A DNA stretch of 64,000 nucleotides, taken from Bog-257 sp963805985. Lineage in GTDB: Bacteria; Acidobacteriota; Terriglobia; Terriglobales; Acidobacteriaceae. The notes beneath the pieces were generated by a model, which was not told the origin of the DNA, did no database searches, and worked only from the letters and a program-made list of their open reading frames with translations. Position numbers and translations under genes: made by a program. Location of the stretch: positions 558,001-622,000 of the forward strand of contig CAWDWG010000001.1 in assembly GCA_963805985.1 (NCBI GenBank). The letters are read 5' to 3'. Positions 60,954-64,000 of this stretch are shown here, piece by piece; within the stretch, counting starts at the first letter, position 1; every line of letters begins with the position of its first letter.

Positions 60954-61354
60954 GCAATCCGCCGTCCCGCTCTGCGGGACGATTCAGCTTAGCCCAGGAC
61001 AAAGTCCTGGGTGGTTCGGAATTTGAAGATGATGTCCCGGCAGGGACCGCATGCGGTGGCTGCGCGAGCGGTGTACACCGATTTGCCCGGCAGGGAGAGC
61101 AGGTCGCGTTCAGCGTCAATCCGGCGCAGCGGGAAATGGTAGTGCTTTACATCGATACCAAGCCAAGCGCCATCGCAAAATGGAGATTCGAGCAGGAATT
61201 CATGACGCTGCTGAAGAGCTCGGGTGCGGAATACGGTCTGCGATTTTTGTCCGGGCAGGGTCCCTGCCGGGACATTGGTACTTAAGAACAAGCCCACCCA
61301 GGACTTCGTCCTGGGCTAAGCTGAGTCGTCCCGCTGGCGGGACAGCGGCATTGC
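60954..61354. repeat. 401-bp inverted-repeat element (MITE-like)
   Basis: Two arms of about 95 bases (60954-61048 and 61259-61354) are inverted and over ~80% identical. Each arm has internal palindromes: GTCCCGCTCTGCGGGAC, CCCAGGACAAAGTCCTGGG and GTCCCGGCAGGGAC. The 210-base core has no recognised gene; a 128-residue frame through it (60899-61285) has no known domain. Confidence 0.75.
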
Positions 61355-61393
61355 GGCAGGTACGTCGCTCGTGAAATAGCGATGTTACGCCAA

Positions 61394-61903
61394 CTACTCT
61401 TTGGGTTGGAATTCCGGCGGCAGAAGCTCCTTCCTGACGAGTATTAGCCCTTTGCCATCTGCCATGACATAGTCGTATAGGCCACAATCCCGTTCGTTTG
61501 GACAACCGTTGATTTTCATTAATCTGCTGTCAGGACGATAGTCCATGCGTTTGAGCGCATCACCACCATGTTCTTCCACCCACGGGATCGGAAGCTCGGC
61601 TACCGAGAACGGAACGTCATAGACTTTTCCCGTCACGGAATCCACAATAACGAACTCGTTGCATCCCGCGCCGCAGCCCCATCGAGGCAACGTGTAATGA
61701 CCTGCGAATTCGACAGGGGATTTCGCATCAGCAAGAATCCTCGTCCGAAACATTTGTTGGCCTTTCGTGACGAGCTTTGGGGTGGAGGGTTTGCCGCGAA
61801 AGATCGACTCAACAGGAAACTCGCTAAATGATGGCCGCGTAGCCGTAACTTGTGCGCCAACGTAGAGAGTGAGAAAACACGCAAGGTAGGGCCGCTTCAG
61901 CAT
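61394..61903 (-). CDS. Secreted protein of the AGHY-WGCG-type family
   Basis: A 169-residue exported protein. Signal peptide (KRPYLACFLTLYVGA) from ATG 61903, then a domain with EFAGHYTLPRWGCGAGCNEF, VIVDSVTGKVYDVPFS and KINGCPNERDCGLYDYV, with conserved cysteines likely in disulfides. I recognise the AGHY...WGCG...TGKVY pattern as a family of unknown function in several proteobacteria; no role is known. A -10 (TATACT) ends six bases before the start. Confidence 0.68.
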   Translation of the reverse strand: MLKRPYLACFLTLYVGAQVTATRPSFSEFPVESIFRGKPSTPKLVTKGQQMFRTRILADAKSPVEFAGHYTLPRWGCGAGCNEFVIVDSVTGKVYDVPFSVAELPIPWVEEHGGDALKRMDYRPDSRLMKINGCPNERDCGLYDYVMADGKGLILVRKELLPPEFQPKE

Positions 61904-61909
61904 CGCTGG

Positions 61910-61915
61910 AGTATA
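61910..61915 (-). promoter_or_regulatory. Probable -10 of the AGHY-family gene (leaderless)
   Basis: TATACT on the minus strand ends six bases before the ATG at 61903, with no Shine-Dalgarno. Confidence 0.45.
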
Positions 61916-62010
61916 TAACTGTCGAAAACTGGCAATTAACAAACTGACCCTTTCCGAAGAAATATCCCTCGAGCCATCAACTAAAACGACTTGAGGAGCA
62001 CTACAGAAGT

Positions 62011-62034
62011 AAGGCGCGGCGGACGCCGCGCCTT
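62011..62034 (-). terminator. Rho-independent terminator of the small zinc-ribbon gene
   Basis: An 11-bp perfect stem AAGGCGCGGCG/CGCCGCGCCTT with a 2-base loop, directly after the stop codon; on the minus strand it is followed by ACTTCTG, a weak T-tract. Confidence 0.6.
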
Positions 62035-62035
62035 G

Positions 62036-62209
62036 TTATTCGCTCTCGGACTTGATCGTTTCGTGCAGCCAATAGCGCGCTTCGTATTCGCACTTCTTGG
62101 AGCAGAAAGTGTGTCCGTCACGAGCTCGACTTGTGCTTGTTAGATATTGGGAATAACACCAGAGGCACACGGCAGTGGAAGTGGCGGCATCATTTTGGTT
62201 TGGTTGCAT
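62036..62209 (-). CDS. Small CxxC...CxxxC protein
   Basis: A 57-residue cytosolic protein: VCLWCYSQYLTST, then HTFCSKKCEYEARYWL, four cysteines that would bind one zinc (zinc-ribbon or knuckle type). Function unknown. Start at ATG 62209 with GGGAGAG upstream; the frame runs on to 62266. Terminator follows the stop. Confidence 0.6.
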   Translation of the reverse strand: MQPNQNDAATSTAVCLWCYSQYLTSTSRARDGHTFCSKKCEYEARYWLHETIKSESE

Positions 62210-62336
62210 GGGCTCTCCCAGTGGAATGCGAGCATAGGATAAGTTGCCGCCAAACGCAATTAGCAAAATTGCAGATACCCAAAAGAGTCAATGTTTGGGA
62301 CGGAAGTGACGGGTGCCGAGAGCCTGAATTGGGGGA

Positions 62337-63761
62337 TTAGGTCCGCTCCGCCGCCAGTAGATCGTCTACAGACTCGCGCCGCCGAATCAGGCGGACGCGT
62401 TTCCCGCTCACCAGCACCTCGGCCGCGCGCGGCCGCGTATTGTAATTCGACGCCAGCGACATGCCATAAGCGCCGGCATCGAGAATCGCCAGCAGTTCGC
62501 CTTCCTCCACATGCGCCAGCTCGCGGTCGCGGGCAAAGAAGTCGCCGCTCTCGCAAACCGGGCCCACGATGTCGGCCGTCTCCAGTTCACGTCCCGCCTT
62601 GGCGGCCAGCGGCACGATCTCGTGATACGCACTGTAGAGCGACGGCCGAATCAAGTCATTCATCGCCGCGTCCACCACGAGGAAGCGTTTGCCCTCATTC
62701 CGCTTGCGATAAACCACCCGCGTAATCAGCACTCCCGCGGGCGCGACGATCGCGCGCCCCGGCTCCAGCAGCAAGTGCACGCCCAGCGCCTTCAGCGGCT
62801 GCATTACGGCTTTGGCGTAACGCCCTACGTGACTGGAGAAGTCGAAGGCTGAGCTGCGATCGTAGAAGATTCCCAGTCCGCCGCCGGCGTCGACGTAGCG
62901 AATGTCGAAGCCGCTGCGGCGCAGCGACTCCACCAGCGACGCGATGCGCTGCATCGCCTCGCGAAACGGGCCGACCTCCGTGATTTGCGAGCCGATATGT
63001 ACACTGACGCCCGCCGGCTCCAGAAAGCTTTCCTTCGCTCCCCAACGATAGAGCTCCGGTGCATCGCGCCAGGGAACGCCGAACTTGTGCTCGTGTAGGC
63101 CAGTCGAAATGTACGGATGCGTTTCCGCGGCGACATGGGGATTCACGCGAATGGCGAACCTCGCCTTCTTGCGATGATGCGCCGAGCGCGCCGCCAGCAG
63201 CTTCAGCTCGCTCGCGCTCTCCACGTTGAACAGCAGAATCCCAGCCGCCAAAGCCTGATCGATCTCCTCCGCCAGCTTGCCGACACCGGAGAAGACGATA
63301 GCCTTGCCATGGGTGCCCCGTTCTGTCATCCCGAGCGACCCTGAGCGCAGCGAAGGGGAGTCGAGGGACCTGCTCTTGGTCCGGGTGCCCCGTTCTAGTC
63401 TTCGTTCGGCTAGGGCGGGGCTTTTCGCCGCGGCCTTGACTACCCGCTGCAGTTCCCCACCCGACACGATATCGAATCCCGCTCCCATCCGCGCCAGCAC
63501 CCGCAGGATCGAGAGATTCGAGTTCGCCTTCACCGAGTAACAAATCGTGTGCTTGCAGCCTTTAAAAGCCTGCTCGAACTGCCGATACCGCTCCCTGATC
63601 GTCGTCTCCGAATACACGTACAACGGTGTGCCGAATCGCTCGGCCAGCCGCGCCAAAGACACGGCATCGGCGTGCAGTTCGCGATGCGAGCCTTCCTGTC
63701 GTGTTTTCTTGTCGCGATAGGTGAAGCCAGGCGGGCGTTGCTGCAGGGGATGGGCGCTCAC
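62337..63761 (-). CDS. lysA: Diaminopimelate decarboxylase LysA, with in-frame repeat insert
   Basis: A 474-residue PLP enzyme that makes lysine from meso-diaminopimelate. Motifs: FGTPLYVYSETTIRERY, HTICYSVKANSNLSIL (K78 binds PLP), GGELQRVVKA, AIVFSGVGKLAEEI, IRYVDAGGGLGIFYD, CESGDFFARDR and DAGAYGMSLASNYNTR. Length exceeds the usual ~420 because residues ~113-152 are a repeat-derived insert (63306-63425) between GGELQRVVKA and AIVFSGVGK. GTG start at 63761 overlaps the stop of the phosphatase gene. Confidence 0.93.
   Translation of the reverse strand: MSAHPLQQRPPGFTYRDKKTRQEGSHRELHADAVSLARLAERFGTPLYVYSETTIRERYRQFEQAFKGCKHTICYSVKANSNLSILRVLARMGAGFDIVSGGELQRVVKAAAKSPALAERRLERGTRTKSRSLDSPSLRSGSLGMTERGTHGKAIVFSGVGKLAEEIDQALAAGILLFNVESASELKLLAARSAHHRKKARFAIRVNPHVAAETHPYISTGLHEHKFGVPWRDAPELYRWGAKESFLEPAGVSVHIGSQITEVGPFREAMQRIASLVESLRRSGFDIRYVDAGGGLGIFYDRSSAFDFSSHVGRYAKAVMQPLKALGVHLLLEPGRAIVAPAGVLITRVVYRKRNEGKRFLVVDAAMNDLIRPSLYSAYHEIVPLAAKAGRELETADIVGPVCESGDFFARDRELAHVEEGELLAILDAGAYGMSLASNYNTRPRAAEVLVSGKRVRLIRRRESVDDLLAAERT
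63306..63425. repeat. In-frame GGGTGCCCC-family insert in lysA
   Basis: GGGTGCCCC twice (63311-63319 and 63383-63391), TGTCATCCCGAGCG (63324-63337) and a stem CCCCGTTCTAG/CTAGGGCGGGG with G-T pairs (63388-63420). The lysA frame stays open through about 40 residues, including SRSLDSPSLRSGSLGM. Confidence 0.75.
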
Positions 63762-64000
63762 TTCTTGCTGGAAGGTCCTTTCACCTTGAGGGCCACCAGC
63801 GTCTGATCGTCGAACGCTTCCACTCCCTCGGCGTGATTCGACACGGCGGTGAAGATCGCATCCACGAACTCCTCCGCGCTGCGATGCGCGTTCGCCTTCA
63901 CAATATCCTCCAGCCGATGCCGCCCGAACATGTGGCCTTTGGAGCTGGTCGCGTCCAGAATGCCGTCGCTGAAGAACAAGAAAACGTCGCCTTTGCGGCC
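63758..64000 (-). CDS. PP2C/SpoIIE-type phosphatase, C-terminal part (5' end outside window)
   Basis: The last 80 residues of an RsbU-like phosphatase, open at the right edge. FLFFSDGILDATSSKGHMFG carries the late PP2C metal-binding SDG and DDQTLVALKVKG is the last strand. The same family is at 28077. The stop codon overlaps the GTG of lysA (GTGA), so lysA is translationally coupled to it. Confidence 0.8.
   Translation of the reverse strand, partial: GRKGDVFLFFSDGILDATSSKGHMFGRHRLEDIVKANAHRSAEEFVDAIFTAVSNHAEGVEAFDDQTLVALKVKGPSSKK

Noticed and set aside
60899..61285. A 128-residue plus-strand frame across the inverted element
   Set aside because: It is made largely of the repeat arm and core, lacks a Shine-Dalgarno and has no recognisable domain.
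1..64000. tRNA or rRNA genes, prophage, defence system or integron
   Set aside because: No cloverleaf-like segment, rRNA segment, integrase, restriction, toxin-antitoxin or phage structural gene could be recognised by reading; a tRNAscan or Infernal run would settle the RNA part.

Overview
The window looks like chromosomal DNA of an Acidobacteriota member (Terriglobia/Koribacter type). It is GC-rich and densely coded. It carries a VWFA-related acidobacterial protein, PEP-CTERM secreted proteins, an NtrC-type regulator with a sigma-54-like promoter elsewhere in the window, and gene ends and spacers loaded with short palindromic repeats. The phylum is inferred from gene content; there is no rRNA here. 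I found no tRNA, rRNA, CRISPR array, prophage, complete insertion sequence or recognised defence system.

Layout. 1-8.0 kb: the 3' part of a membrane glycosyltransferase-like gene, then GNAT acetyltransferase, oligopeptide-type ABC ATPase, metallophosphoesterase, RNase HI, an NtrC-family regulator on the minus strand, and a VWA protein. 8.2-20.5 kb: an unusual cluster of five paralogous membrane proteins with a GT-C-like membrane part and C-terminal TPRs, resembling the eukaryotic TMTC O-mannosyltransferases. Two of the five carry single-base frameshifts. A tandem pair of DoxX-like membrane proteins is nested among them, and a PEP-CTERM protein with a sigma-54-like promoter flanks them. 20.9-28 kb (minus): cdaA-cdaR-glmM (c-di-AMP synthesis linked to cell-wall precursor synthesis), xseA, a DUF2905 protein, purine nucleoside phosphorylase and thioredoxin reductase. 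28-36.8 kb: RsbU-type phosphatase overlapping a GT-C glycosyltransferase, a GH13 enzyme, a SulP transporter overlapping a two-TM potassium channel, and an M20 peptidase. 37-44.5 kb: secreted META/YbaY-like protein, 3-hydroxyisobutyrate dehydrogenase-like enzyme, MBL hydrolase, small secreted protein, HD-domain Mesh1-like hydrolase, TRIC channel, DUF4239 protein, LolA-like protein and a second PEP-CTERM protein. 44.5-64 kb: mostly housekeeping genes (rnr, bactofilin, murJ, ligA, lolD-like ATPase, kynA, tlyA, nadK, a CPA antiporter, lysA) with small secreted proteins between them, ending in a cut-off RsbU-type phosphatase.

The most unusual feature is the repeats. Several palindromic families occupy intergenic sites, and members of two of them also sit in frame inside coding genes: one in lysA, two in rnr and one in the third TMTC-like gene. 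The reading frame runs through each insert and adds about 35-70 low-complexity residues at a tolerant position. This resembles the Rickettsia palindromic elements. The families are: (i) elements with a GGGTGCCCC motif, a hairpin and often a TGTCATCCCGAGCG motif; (ii) degenerate period-7 repeats, sometimes as inverted arms; (iii) a 100-bp two-hairpin element in two copies with compensatory base changes; (iv) a 401-bp element with 95-bp inverted arms; (v) a CACAGAGACACAGAG inverted element. Several genes also have a -10 hexamer ending 5-8 bases before the start codon and no Shine-Dalgarno sequence, which suggests leaderless transcripts.
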